A DNA stretch of 64,000 bases from Malachius bipustulatus (GCA_910589415.1 OU342639.1:19352268-19416267); one strand, 5' to 3'; counted from the first letter of the stretch, positions 37,601 through 49,505 are shown. The notes: generated by a model not told the origin, from the sequence alone. Numbers and translations are program-made.

Positions 37601-38811
37601 AATAATTGATTTTTGTTGTTTTTCTATTATACTGAAATATCAGAAGTTTCGATCTTTGACAAGCTAATTATTATTTATATGACCGCTTGCTGTATAAACT
37701 TATTGTTTTCTCCAAGAGGGTAACGTTACTTGATTATTTTAATGATCATAATAGGTATTCCAGCGAATGTAGCCAACAATGCTCGAAAGTAATAAGCAGT
37801 TTTCCAAACAGTAATAAAAACTTTAATACCTTAAACGTCAACATATTCCTTTTATTCCTCTTAGTAGACTGTTGGAGTTCCAGAACTTCCAGATTGAATT
37901 ACGGGAACCAAACTTTCCTAACGATGACTCTATTACTACTTTTCTTAGAGAAATTATTAGGGATGTCATATACTTAGTGATTTATCACTAATACAGAGCC
38001 ATATTTTTGAGCACCTGTCTAAAATGGAAGTATTAAATCATCAATGTCAAACTATTTCTGGTCAAATATAGGAAATCTAACTCAACCTGTGTTCTTTTTT
38101 TACTTCAGATTTTTATGTTCAATTTGGAGTACACTCAAATGAAGCTAATTACAATTTAAAATAACTTATTTATTATTTTACGTATAAACTCAGCCCAAAA
38201 ACATTTTTCTCACTCTGAAAATGTTTGCTTGAAAATATGTAATGAATTGAAACATTTATTGTTATTGATCATGGATAATAATTATTTGTAATAATATTAC
38301 TACGTGTTGGTGACGAGAATGTGAGCATTTTCTAATTTTTTTGAACCACAAACTCGTGTCAACATCGTGTGTCCTACCAATTGGTGGAAAAGAAGCAAAC
38401 AAATTGGGTACAATCTTGCGCTGCAGATCGGCTAAGTGGGAAGAGATGAGGGAACATTATCAACCTTCAACTGGGTAAGCTGCTCGCTCAAGTTATCTTC
38501 AAGTTATACAGCGCGCAATACTTCAATTTTAGCTACACTAATAAAAAATTTTAAAGGCCCCATATCATTTTTTTTCACAAAACTTGATTGCCTTGTAGCT
38601 ACGAAACAAAGCGACTTTTCAAAAACCATTTAATAACAAAATATTTCTAGAATAATTAGAGGGAACAACCCCTTGAATTTTTGCCGTATGTTTAGCAAAC
38701 ACCCTGTATAAAAAATAATAAATGGTTCAATAAAATTTCATTTTTAAATATAGATAACAATAATAATTATTTAAATAAGAAATATTATGTATAAATACTT
38801 ATAAGTACATA
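34661..38811. other. No gene recognised
   Basis: AT-rich DNA with only chance frames (96 codons plus at 37687-37977 is the longest). A small imperfect inverted repeat of GCGGAGAAT-type ends lies at about 37154-37254. A CACCCTGTA terminus at 38700-38708 has no partner. A splice-donor-like CAG/GTGAGT sits at 34866-34874. Confidence 0.45.
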
Positions 38812-39559
38812 CAGTGTGGGACAGCCAGATAGAATAAATTAATTATTTCAGTTAATATTTGTAGCATTGAAAAAACTCTAAACAGGTCAGTTTTTTATTT
38901 TAACTTATGTTCTATTGACATAGCATTTTTCATACTTCTCTGGCTCAGTAATGACGCCTATTTTTTTTTTAAACAGGACACCCTGTTTTTTTTTTGTATT
39001 TTCATATTTTCTGAGAAAATACAATCAAAATGGTTTTCAAGGTTGCAGTTTAAAATGACATCACATAAGCAAGTGAAAATCGCAGATTTTCTTTTTTAAT
39101 GAAGCGTACATCGGACACGACTTCATATATCGGAAAACGGCTTACATGGTCCTATTTTAATTTTTTATGTACTACCCTAAGGTGTAGATGAAATTTACAC
39201 AGGGCTCGATATAAAGTGATTATAAATCTGATAATTTTCATCGCCTTGTATTAAAATTTGAACCACATAGTAGGTTACTATGTGAAAAATTAAAATAGGG
39301 ACATGTGGGCCGTTTCCCGATATTTTGAGCCAATGCCGATGTACGTTGCGTTCAAAAATAAAAATTGCGAATTTCATTCGAACTCACAAGCTACCTAATT
39401 TTAAACTACAACTGTAAAAATCATTCTTATTAGATTTTCTCGGGAAATATTAAAATATAAAATTAAATTAAATTTAAAAGTTGACCTGTTTCGGGGTTTT
39501 TCAATGCTACAAATATTAACTTAAATAATGAATTTATTACATCTGACTGTTACACAATG
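38812..39559. mobile_element. Foldback element, 748 bp, family A
   Basis: The ends CAGTGTGGGACAGCCAGAT and, inverted, CATTGTGTAACAGTCAGAT adjoin TA (38810-38811) on the left and CATA on the right. Arms pair along their length, including TAATATTTGTAGCATTGAAA (left, near 38857; inverted near 39520) and CCTATTTTAATTTTT / AAAATTAAAATAGGG flanking the loop. The loop is near 39190-39230. The inner arm segment with CGGCTTACATG...TTTTTATGTACTA is shared with the element at 48865, so the two are relatives. The 60-codon minus-strand frame inside is a by-product. Confidence 0.8.
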
Positions 39560-41094
39560 CATATTTTGATTATGGAACTAAAAATAAGAAAACATATAGC
39601 ACGCGCGCGGATCTATGAATTTATTATACAAGCCGAGAGGAAGAAACAATTGTTTATTTTGAGGTTTCCAGCAAGTCGTGTACTGTAAATAATAAAAAAA
39701 TATGTTTCCCAATGTGAGATTTGAGTGATTCCGATAATGTATATTGGTTACTCAATAATGTATCCGCAATTTTATAAATCATAAATCACCGCAAACTCCT
39801 ATAGATTTGATATGATTTTTCTGCTTTTATTGTACGTGTGAAATCATCAACATAAATATGAGTATTTTTAATCTACGATTAAATAAAATATATTAACTTC
39901 GAATCTTTTTGGTACAACGATTGCTCTTCTAATATGCAAAATATTTAATGTTCAAGTTGACCGCGTGCCAAAACAGACCAAACTCCAAATCTAATTACAT
40001 AAAGTTAATGAATCCTTGTTTAGTAATTAACTAATTAGTCATAGCAGCCGTTCCAAGTGACATCACACGAGCGTAGTAGAATAAAGCCTGAGATAAACTA
40101 CTGTACTGTTCCGTAATTCCATTCTGAAAGGATAAAACGAGAGACATCTCTAATATTTGGCCGGCGTTATCGGGCAGCTCCCATCTGAACGAAAACATCC
40201 GAGGAAGGATATAATCTAGTTTTTAGAGGCGCTCTGCGAGAATACCGCCGGATCCCCTGACCTGAATAGCAATTTATTAATTAACTCCCTAAATAATATC
40301 TCTTCTATAAATATAAGAAAGTGATGACAATGGGCCAAGACTCGACTACTGGCTTAGCTCTCCTATCTGATGTCTAACTTTCCTCCTTATACGTGATCTT
40401 CTGAAAAAAGGACAACGTACAGGGTGGTATCGACTGATTTTCAACAAATGCTTCTTCGAAAGATTTCTAATCCTAATAACTGCAATAGGAAAATATGCGA
40501 TACCTACTTTTTCAGATTTTGTCAGTTTTACCTTTCTTTAGTTTATTAATAACAACTTATACAACTTAATGATAATCCATGGAAATCTTCGATTCGAATA
40601 ACCCATCAAGCTGCAGGAGCAGATGATTAGGTATTGATTGACGTGCTAACCCGCGGAACCACCGATCTCTCACAAGATAAAATTACGCATTTCCACACCA
40701 AACTCCAGGAGTGTTTTTTATAGGTGAAAATAAAAACTAATATGCTCTTATCAGATTTACATGCATTTGTTTGATATACTTGTTAACAAAATTTCCCGAA
40801 AAAGCATTATTTTATTGGCAGTTTCCATTAACAAATTGTCCAGTTCTGGTAAGTTATCAAATAAAAGGCTCCTTAATAAATAAAACATTAACAAAAAAAC
40901 CCTCGATGTTCTTAAAAGAAAAACAAATATCTACTTGATACACTCTCGGAGATTGCTCCATTGCTTTCGACTCAACCTAATATAATCTTGGTTTTTAAAG
41001 TAGTATTCTTTATGTTTCAAAGCAATGTAAACGCAATATTGTTGTCACTGTGAGCCTTGCTTCTCATCAGTATCAACTGTCTCTATTTGTAGTG

Positions 41095-41310
41095 TCTTCA
41101 ACATCTAACATCTTCAAGAAGAACTTGCCTATACAGATCAAGCTCTGCAGGGGAACGGCTACACCAATCAAGAAGTATAAAATCATTCAAGAGTTTTTGG
41201 AGCTGCCCAGGAACGTCACCAAATAAATTGGTAAACTCCTGCAGCGTAAAAATCATCTTTAAATCTTTTCGATCTAGTTTATTCTGCAAGTGAGGGCTAT
41301 TGATTATGTC
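41095..41310 (-). pseudogene. Possible Gypsy-type LTR retrotransposon pol remnant
   Basis: The minus-strand 63-codon frame (41098-41289) contains LQEFTNLFGDVPGQLQKLL. Many insect Gypsy polyproteins have 'L..F.DLFGDVPG.T' in the stretch between protease and RT, and the spacing to the preceding basic, lysine-rich residues fits. The expected HDI motif and the RT itself are absent or ruined, and no LTR is visible. The match rests on one motif of about ten residues. Confidence 0.4.
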
Positions 41311-42099
41311 TTATAGAAAGGGACTACCAAAATAGCAGGTTTTTATTGTATCAATCCTTCACATGACGAAGGATGAAAAAATCGCGGAGTGCATTAAATT
41401 AGAGAGTAGAAACTAGAAATAGGGGTGAAACTGAACTCCTTTTTTCCTTCCAGTTTTTTTTTTTTTTATTTTATCTGAAAAACAAAGCAGAATTCATGTA
41501 TAGTTAGGTAATTGTAAATGTTTAATAGATAATGTAATAATTTGACATCGAAATATAGTTTCTTCAAAGAATTTAGGAACCATCTTGTGACGGCTATATT
41601 AAAAAAAGTAATTTGAAAGATAACTTAAAATTAATATTTTTCTTTTTCACTGCTTTGTCTATAACGTTTTTCTGAGCGGAGATAGATATAAGAATTACTT
41701 CATAGAAAAAAAAACAAGTTGATTAAATTACTTTCAAAATTGTTTCAAAAAAACTAACTTTCAAAAAAATAATTTTTTGACTGAGATGTAGCCGCTCAAA
41801 CTTAGACGTTGTTTTTCGATATTTATCGCGGTTCCCTTGATATCATTTTATTATACTAATTTGTTTCAACAAAACTGATTTATATTTAATAAAAAGGTAA
41901 TTTTAAGCTAATTTGTAAATAAAAATATGAGTATGAATGTATGAAACTGTGCTCGATTTTTATTAAGCAACCACAACTTTTTTACAAAATTGTTTTGTTT
42001 TATAATATCTAAAATAGAATTATTATGTAGGTAATAATTTTATTTATCGTTATAGTCATAAAATGACTCGTGATTTATTTCAATCGGTGGGAAAACAGT

Positions 42100-42122
42100 A
42101 TGTGCATCTCGGTGATGCACAT
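42100..42122. repeat. Perfect 9-bp hairpin
   Basis: ATGTGCATC and its exact inverse GATGCACAT surround the 5-nt loop TCGGT. No surrounding element was recognised. Confidence 0.75.
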
Positions 42123-42400
42123 GAATTTTTGCAATACACATATTCTAGATGGATGAACAAAAATATCTAAGTTCAGATAATTAATTGATTTTTTATTAAA
42201 TAATTTCCCTACATATATTCATTCATACAAGTATTTATAATTTAGATACATAAAAAATAATTTCTGGGAATTATTAGTTGTGATTTTGTTTATATCACAA
42301 TTTCATACATTCATAGCTACATAAATTGTGTTTTTATTAAACCAAAAATAAAAGTCCAACTTCGCTTTTTAAAAAATTTGAGACTTTATTCAAAACTTTA

Positions 42401-42442
42401 GTGGTGGTGACATGTTTCGGCTTTCGCCATCATCAGACCAAC
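42401..42442 (-). ncRNA. Hammerhead-ribozyme-like motif, left arm
   Basis: Exact inverse of the right-arm motif at 43648-43689: core CTGATGA (complement of 42430-42436), GGC/GCC stem with GAAA loop, GAAAC, and the cleavage-site GTC (complement of 42409-42411). On the minus strand it would be transcribed out of the left end of the palindrome. The same reservation about one extra U applies. Confidence 0.5.
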
Positions 42443-42938
42443 TTCACAACTGTAAGTAAAATTCAGATGTAAGTATAAACTTAGTCGGACCATCTGGGTG
42501 TTCAAAAATAGTAAAAGTATTATAAAAGTTGACAAATTTATTATTTACTCACAGTAGTCTCCTTAACCATGACAACAGTGTCCTCCAATAAGCATTGAAG
42601 CAATCACAACAAGCAACAGTCACTCCAACAGAGCTGAGGACCCCCTCGAACCAGTTTGAGCACGTGTTAATTAAGAGGTAGAAAATTATCCGGTCTCATA
42701 GGCAAACCAAAGGACTTTTCTAAGAAACAACAAACCCAATCCGGCGAATGAATCACAAGAAAAACTATTTCAAGGCTGAAATTAATTATTTTAGCAGTTT
42801 AGGAATGGAAACGTCCAAACTTGCTCTTGATGTCATGAAGAAAAGGTGAAACGAGCCGTTAGGTTAATTTCTTAAAAAATTAGTCAGATAAAAATAAAAT
42901 CAATATCAATAACTCAAAATAAAAATAAATATAAAATC

Positions 42939-42994
42939 AATATCTCGCCTATCGTTTTTTAAATAGGTTTTTTTTTTACGATAGGCGAGATATT
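42939..42994. repeat. 17-bp perfect hairpin in the palindrome spacer
   Basis: AATATCTCGCCTATCGT at 42939-42955 is exactly inverted at 42978-42994 around a T/A-rich 22-nt loop. It lies inside the spacer between the 567-bp arms and may be the remains of a small element or the original loop structure. Confidence 0.85.
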
Positions 42995-43647
42995 TAATAT
43001 CGTTTTTTAAAAATCCCGCCATCTTGACATATGGTGATAATTTCTGGGCGCCTTCGACTGTGTCTTTGAGCTGTCACTGTCACTGGGTTCGGTGGTCATT
43101 CGTCATTCCATCAATTCTGTCAATTTCACACTTAGACTCGTGCCATCCTTCTTTTATTTATTATAATAATTTTTACTAGACAGTTATTGATTTTATTTTT
43201 ATCTGACTAATTTTTTAAGAAATTAACCTAACGGCTCGTTTCACCTTTTCTTCATGACATCAAGAGCAAGTTTGGACGTTTCCATTCCTAAACTGCTAAA
43301 ATAATTAATTTCAGCCTTGAAATAGTTTTTCTTGTGATTCATTCGCCGGATTGGGTTTGTTGTTTCTTAGAAAAGTCCTTTGGTTTGCCTATGAGACCGG
43401 ATAATTTTCTACCTCTTAATTAACACGTGCTCAAACTGGTTCGAGGGGGTCCTCAGCTCTGTTGGAGTGACTGTTGCTTGTTGTGATTGCTTCAATGCTT
43501 ATTGGAGGACACTGTTGTCATGGTTAAGGAGACTACTGTGAGTAAATAATAAATTTGTCAACTTTTATAATACTTTTACTATTTTTGAACACCCAGATGG
43601 TCCGACTAAGTTTATACTTACATCTGAATTTTACTTACAGTTGTGAA

Positions 43648-43689
43648 GTTGGTCTGATGATGGCGAAAGCCGAAACATGTCACCACCAC
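43648..43689 (+). ncRNA. Hammerhead-ribozyme-like motif (minimal type I), right arm
   Basis: In order: stem I 5' strand GTTGGT (43648-43653), core CTGATGA (43654-43660), a single T (43661), stem II GGC-GAAA-GCC (43662-43671), GAAAC (43672-43676), AT, cleavage triplet GTC (43679-43681) and stem I 3' strand ACCACC (43682-43687). Five of six stem I positions pair; stem III is only the AC/GT two pairs, as in minimal hammerheads that tend to work as dimers. The unpaired T between the core and stem II departs from the standard layout, so self-cleavage is not certain. Such motifs are established in Penelope-like elements and retrozymes. Confidence 0.5.
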
Positions 43690-43751
43690 TAAAGTTTTGA
43701 ATAAAGTCTCAAATTTTTTAAAAAGCGAAGTTGGACTTTTATTTTTGGTTT

Positions 43752-45964
43752 ACTACTTCTCTTCGCAATGGGTCTTCGAGAGTATTTGTGTTTTTATTGC
43801 CAAATTACCTTTGAATACTTTTTTTATTGAATAAAAATCAATTTTGTTGTATAGAAATAAGAACTAGAACGATAATAAGGAAAACATGTAACCTATGATG
43901 ATGATGTGTACCGCAGTTGTAGACGAAACGTTCGGAGCAAAACTCCATGCAAGATACGGCAAAACAGCCTGTTATGATTTTAGTTAAGTTTTAATTTTTC
44001 TCATACATCTTCTTGTTTAGTTTTGATGTAAAAGATGCCAAAGTTTACACATAAAAATAAACTCACTTTTTCAGTAACGATCGTAAAGAGCGATTTCTCT
44101 CGGAGGAAATCCTGTCGAATTGGATCAAACATGATCCAATCGCACATATCATCGATCTTATCAGTTTTTTCAGAATTTATAAATGCCATTTTAAATGTAT
44201 CTAAAAAAAATTGTTTAAAAAATTACCTATTTGTGAAAAACCACATAATTACAGATCTACTTACAATTCGTGATTATTTCGTCCAGAAGGAACTCAACGA
44301 TTAATATTACTGTAAACTTTGTAGATATTTCGAAGTTTATTCTTCTCAGCACGTAACTCGCTCCAGCCTCCCCCTTTCGCGATAAGCAGATTTTATTTAC
44401 TCTAAGCCTCATTGGGTTTATTGGATTTTTAACTTTTCGAGATAAGAACTCTGGAAGTGTTCGGTTCAAGTTCGCTTACAAGCGTGAGAAAATCGAACAT
44501 ATCATGCCAAATTCGGAGTATCCGAAGTGGAAAAGTTTCACCCCTATTAGATGATATTTTATTAAACGGTGTTTCTCTTTTTGGTACGCCCTTCGTACTT
44601 ATTTTTGGGTTAATGTCCACATTAAGCAACTCATGAATATTTCGGTTTCATCCAAGTCCGAAGGAAATCACTTTTAGATTTTAGATATAACCTTTGCCGT
44701 TTTATTTTATCATTCTGATATGCTTTCACACATTCAGGATTAGTTTATCTCTATTTAAAATGCCGCGGTAGGCTCAGAACGGCTCGCCTGGTTATTTATT
44801 CAAATAAAACGTAAAAGCTTATGTGAAAACTTTTGCGAATTTCAACACGTATATGGCACGGGGAAAACTTCGTTACATATGTAAATACACAGGGTGTTTC
44901 GTCTTCCTTGCAGCTCCACTCCAACGATTGAGGAAGAAAAAAAATGCAAAAAAAATTAGACTCAACAAAGTGCATGCTGAGTAGACTGGGTTTTTTTCAG
45001 ATGAAGCTGCATTTGCGTCTCTTGCCGCAGACAGATTACATAAAATATTCTAGAAGGCTTATTAAGACTCTATCTGAAGAGATATTTCATTCGAAAGTAT
45101 TTGAAGTACTTGATAACAAAGTTGACTTTAAAACGTCAAAAGGCACTAAAATCACTTCATATCACTTCAGGAAATAGTAACATATCAATTATTCCAAGTT
45201 GTAACGATTCTTATTTTTCAAATTTTATTTGATTATTCAAAAACAATTTGCCAAAATGCAGAGAATTTCAGAATAAAAATCCATTTATTTCCTTTGGTAA
45301 ACATGATCCAAAAAGATTATTGAATTTTCCGAGCTCTGAGGTTGGTCTTAAATTATAAATATGTTTAGACTATAGCAGCTACTAATTTGCTCGTTTTTAT
45401 TTGAATAGGGACGACAGATATTAGGGATAGGATAGGATAGGGATGATTCAAAAAAGTTAAGGAGATAGCATAGAGCAAGGCTCCCTGCTTTTCCCATGAA
45501 AGCGTTCCGTTACTTCTCAAAATCAGCATTTTGGTACTGTTATTTCTCAAAAAAAGCATTTCATGTATCTACGGTGCATAGGCATGCCAACCCCGCGACT
45601 GAGAAATTCTGATGTCGTGCATCGGTTATCCCTTCTGAGGACAGACGTCAAAATAACTTCAGGTACTGGTATCTAGTAGAGCATTATTTGGCAAAAGATC
45701 TTTTGACTATCTCTTGTACGCTACTGGGTCACACTGGAATCAGGAAGAGACAGATTTACACCACCCACACTTCTGAGCTTCCCTGAAGCCCGTCTTCGCC
45801 ACTGTCTGATCGTCTGGATCTCTACGTGACAACTGCATTCCAGGAAAACCTGCTTTCTCGAGAAAAATTTTATCACAAATTCAAATACCTACGAAATTAG
45901 TTGCTTTCTAGGATTTACCGTTTTCAACATGGAGCCTGAAACTTTTGTTTTGTCATCAAGAACT
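43752..45964. other. No gene recognised
   Basis: Short chance frames only (89 codons plus at 44035-44304; 77 codons plus at 44944-45177). A weak second hammerhead-like sequence lies at 43899-43933. A CAGGGTG terminus at 44890-44896 has no visible partner. Confidence 0.45.
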
Positions 45965-45972
45965 ACTATAAG

Positions 45973-46818
45973 TAGAGAACGGATTATAGGCAAAGAAAAA
46001 ATGCAAAATAGGCGCCTTTATAGGCACCTTTTTTTGGGATAAAAGGCTTAAACTTGAACCAAATAGGCAATAAAATAGGCAAATTTTGCTACAAAATTTT
46101 CACTACATAGAAAAAATGAGTAACACAAATTTACGTTTATATGTGCCTTAAAAACTCCTGCCGATTTCCAAAAATTTACAGCAATTTTCCTAAGATTTTG
46201 TTTTACATCAAGCACGTTGTTTGATAAATAAAACAATTACAAATATTACACTCAGCATTTTGCTACAAGCTCGGAAAAATATTGTGTCGCCATCCAAGAT
46301 TAATTAATTCAGAATATGGTTTAATCCACGAAGAAATTTTGCTTGATTTACTCATTTTTATTTTTTTATGTAGTAAAATTTTATTTCAACAAATTCTGGT
46401 CTACCAGTACCTTCAAATTCATTCATGAGAAGTAAGAAAGTAACAGATACATCTAGAAATCATTAAAACCAGATATATGTGTAGTAAATGGAAACAATAT
46501 TAATTTGAGAACTTGAAAAGATATGCCTCAGCCTTTACCACAGGTGTCCGGGTCAGTTTATTATTTCTATAAGGGGTTATAGCTATTGACTTAAGACCTA
46601 TAATAAATTATATCAAGTGGGGTAGTAAAATATTCAAACATTCTTTCAAAGTTAATAATTATTAGCATGAAATGTATTTTATAAAATGTATTTTGAGGCG
46701 GATAAATTTAAATTTATTTGAATAGGCATGAATAGGCATTTTTTGTGAAAATAAGCACCAGATACTCAAATAGGCAAAAAAGGCACAGATAGGCACTTTG
46801 CCTATAATCCGTTCTCTA
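45973..46818. mobile_element. hAT-type MITE, 846 bp, with perfect 8-bp target duplication
   Basis: Both ends carry a 23-bp perfect inverted repeat beginning TAGAGAACGGATTATAGGCA. The element is bounded by ACTATAAG at 45965-45972 and again at 46819-46826; an 8-bp duplication is the mark of the hAT superfamily. Subterminal regions are crowded with ATAGGC motifs (for example near 46000, 46020, 46063, 46075 on the left; 46720, 46732, 46770, 46787 on the right), probably transposase-binding sites. No transposase is encoded, so it needed one in trans. The intact ends and duplication imply a fairly recent insertion. Confidence 0.92.
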
Positions 46819-46826
46819 ACTATAAG

Positions 46827-48864
46827 AATTACTACAATGTGTGTAGGTATACCAATGCGGAAATAAAAGTATAAAAGTAAAAAGTTTCAGATACCAAATT
46901 TGATAACAATCGTGTAAGAAAGGAAAATTTAGTGGAACGTTATTGTAATATGTAAATACTACTTTGTTTTGAGCTCTATTGGTGAATAATTTATAACAGA
47001 TTAGAAATTTAAAACGTGTCAAGATCTCATCAGTTCCACAATAGATATATTACTAAGTACCTATAAGGTTGTTTATAATAGTGAATCGAATTTTCATTAT
47101 GGATAATTGCGGTGCAAAATAATTATCAGACGGTCCTGAAAGTCATGACATCTCAGTGACATCGAAAATAAAATATTTTCTTAAAAAAATTATTTTTCCA
47201 GAAGTAACCTATTGAACTTAGCGAGATAAATAAAACAAAGGACATCCCTTTTTATTACCAAAGCAGAGAACTCCCTGGATGCAGAAGTAAGAGGTGCGCA
47301 TCATGTTATTATAACATCTGAATATTTTGACTAATTCTGGGATGATTTATGCAACATCAACGATGTACGCTCATTGATTAATAAAGTGGTTAAATGCAAA
47401 TATTGGCAGGCGAGGCTTTTATAAACATTACATGAAAAGCTTAATTAAAGTAGGCATATGTACTAATTTTCCAGGTATAAAATTATTATATAATAATATT
47501 GCCTGTAGTAATAATTCGGAAGTTTTCTGGTAAATTTGAAGTCTGAGTAATAAAAAGTAAAATATTTCATTGAAGCAGTGTTAAGTTAAACATTAGACTT
47601 GCCCAAGAAATTTATACCGTCTCGTTTTACAGCCAAATTTTCATTTGCGTATTTATGAATTTAAAATTAAAAAGTTGCTCAACAAATGAAACCGTTCGTG
47701 ACTGAAATTCGTATAAAATCAACTTCTTTTTAAATCATGCTTAAGTTTGGCAACTTTTAATGAACATCGAAAGAAGTACGAATGCAGAAGTGCTCACACA
47801 GTTAAAGGCAATACTTGAGGCAACCTTAAAGGTATAATTCCAAGATATTGTTCCATTAATTTTCATCAGGTATTAGTTCTAATATCTCTTTTAAAAACTC
47901 ATGACTTTAAACACTCAGTCGATTTGTGTTCGTTCTTATACTTTTAATCACTTATTACTTTATTAGCTTCGTTAAATTTATTTCTTTGTTTCTCTTTTCA
48001 TCCAGGAAATCTCCCAATATACGTACCTACATTAATATGAATCATCAAAGCATTATGTCAAAATCGGGATGTAATTAAAAACGTTTTATTGAAAATTTAA
48101 TAAAAATTCTCCATTATTTTGTTATTTCAATAATTTTAATTCAGAGATTGATGAGTTGACAAATTTCCAATCAATCTGCTTTGAAATTTCAAATTTCCAT
48201 TATTATTAATAGTTGTTCAGTTGAACGCAGACATTATTCGAATATATGGTAATCGATGCATTGGCAAAGCATTAAGATTAATAATTAATAATAATTATTC
48301 GGCCTAATGAGAATATCATATAACACAGTATCCTTTATAATAGCAGAAAATGAAACCAGTAATATCCAGAGGTATGTAGGTATGTGTATTCGAGAACGAA
48401 GTATTTTGAATCATTAAACACTAAACATGAAACACAACCACCGATCTGATACAATTTCGTATGCCTACCTACTAATGACACGCTATATATGTTCAAGTAA
48501 CAAGGAACTATATGAGCACATTTTAATATTTTGATCACCTATACTATTATCATGTTAGGTTGGTTATTTAAGATGACCCTATCCCTAATGGGAAACTATA
48601 TTAGTACAAAAAAATTAATTGAATCTTGTCCCTTCCTCAGCTATTAAATGGCTACCCTTTATAAAAATTGCAACAACAGAAAAATACCTGTCTGGTAAAT
48701 AAGTCAGTACCTTTTTACTGTCGATCTAAAGCATATTAAACTGGGAAAAAATTGAGTAGGTAATATTTTTCTATAGATGATGAATAATAAAGGAGAAGAA
48801 GCTTGCTCTTGATCTGGATTTTTTACCTGAAAAACTATTACCTATACAATTATTTTGGACTATA
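46827..48864. other. No gene recognised
   Basis: AT-rich sequence without recognisable coding text, repeat or element borders. Confidence 0.5.
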
Positions 48865-49505
48865 CAGAGTGTCCCATAGGAAAGTAGCATAATTATCAAA
48901 GTTATCTTTTTTTTTAATGGAATGCTCCTATGTTAATGCTTTTTTAGATTGCCTGAGAAGAAAAAAAAAAGATTGGCTTTTACAGTTGGGAGTTTAAATT
49001 GAGAAGCTTAGGAGTTAAAATTTAAATTTTTGAAGTTCAAGGCCCTGTACAACGAAAACGGCTCAAGATAGAGAAAAACGGCTAACATGTCCCTATTTTA
49101 ACTTTTTATGTACTATCCTACGGTACAGAAACATTAAATGTACAAATTTTGTACTTTCTTTGTTTTTTTTTTGCGACGAGAAATCTAAGATTTTTTATGA
49201 TTTTTATCACCCTGTATAAACATTTCCTCTACATCAAAGGATACATAAAGTACCTACATAAAAAGTTAAGGTAGGGACATGTAAGCCGTTTTCCTCTGTC
49301 TTGAGCCGTTTTTATTGTACAGGGCCTTGAATTTCGAAAATTGCGATTTTCACTTGTTTATAACTCACAAACTTCTCAATTTAAACACCAACTGTAAAAG
49401 CCAATCTTATTTTCTCTTCTCAGGCAATCTAAAAATGCAATAACATAAGAGAATTCCATTTAAAAAACATAACTTTGATGTGTCACTCTCATATGGGACA
49501 CTCTG
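48865..49505. mobile_element. Foldback element, 641 bp, family A
   Basis: Ends CAGAGTGTCCCATAGGA and inverted CAGAGTGTCCCATATGA, with TA on the left (48863-48864) and CATA on the right. Arms pair through AGATTGCCTGAGAAG, ACAGTTGG and CAAGGCCCTGTACAA blocks to a loop at about 49150-49230, which itself contains a CACCCTGTA terminus (49208-49216). The inner arm CGGCTAACATGTCCC...TTTTTATGTACTATCC is shared with the element at 38812-39559. Non-coding. Confidence 0.85.

Larger units (their letters stand above)
39560..42338. other. No host gene recognised
   Basis: AT-rich DNA. The interval 40060-40290 is more GC-balanced and could be a conserved non-coding block, but this cannot be judged from one sequence. 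A lone TACAGGGTG terminus lies at 40418-40426. A possible Gypsy remnant (41095-41310) and a short hairpin (42100-42122) are listed separately. Confidence 0.45.
42339..43751. mobile_element. 1,413-bp near-perfect palindrome carrying hammerhead-like motifs
   Basis: Arms 42339-42905 and 43185-43751 are both 567 bp, colinear from end to end (coordinates sum to 86,090 everywhere checked), and no mismatch was seen on reading them against each other. The spacer 42906-43184 holds its own 17-bp perfect hairpin. Each arm has a hammerhead-like motif about 70 bp from its outer end, pointing outwards. The ends are AAACCAAAAATAAAAGTCC; no clear target duplication was found, and no protein is encoded. Identity of the arms means very recent formation, gene conversion, or an assembly artefact. 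Penelope-like elements can carry inverted terminal repeats and hammerhead motifs, which makes them a candidate source; this is inference. Confidence 0.85.

Noticed and set aside
40418..40426. Left end of a complete foldback
   Set aside because: No inverted partner for TACAGGGTGGTATCG was found within several kilobases.
44429..44629. Minus-strand frame as a LINE remnant
   Set aside because: No polymerase or endonuclease motif could be matched in any frame.
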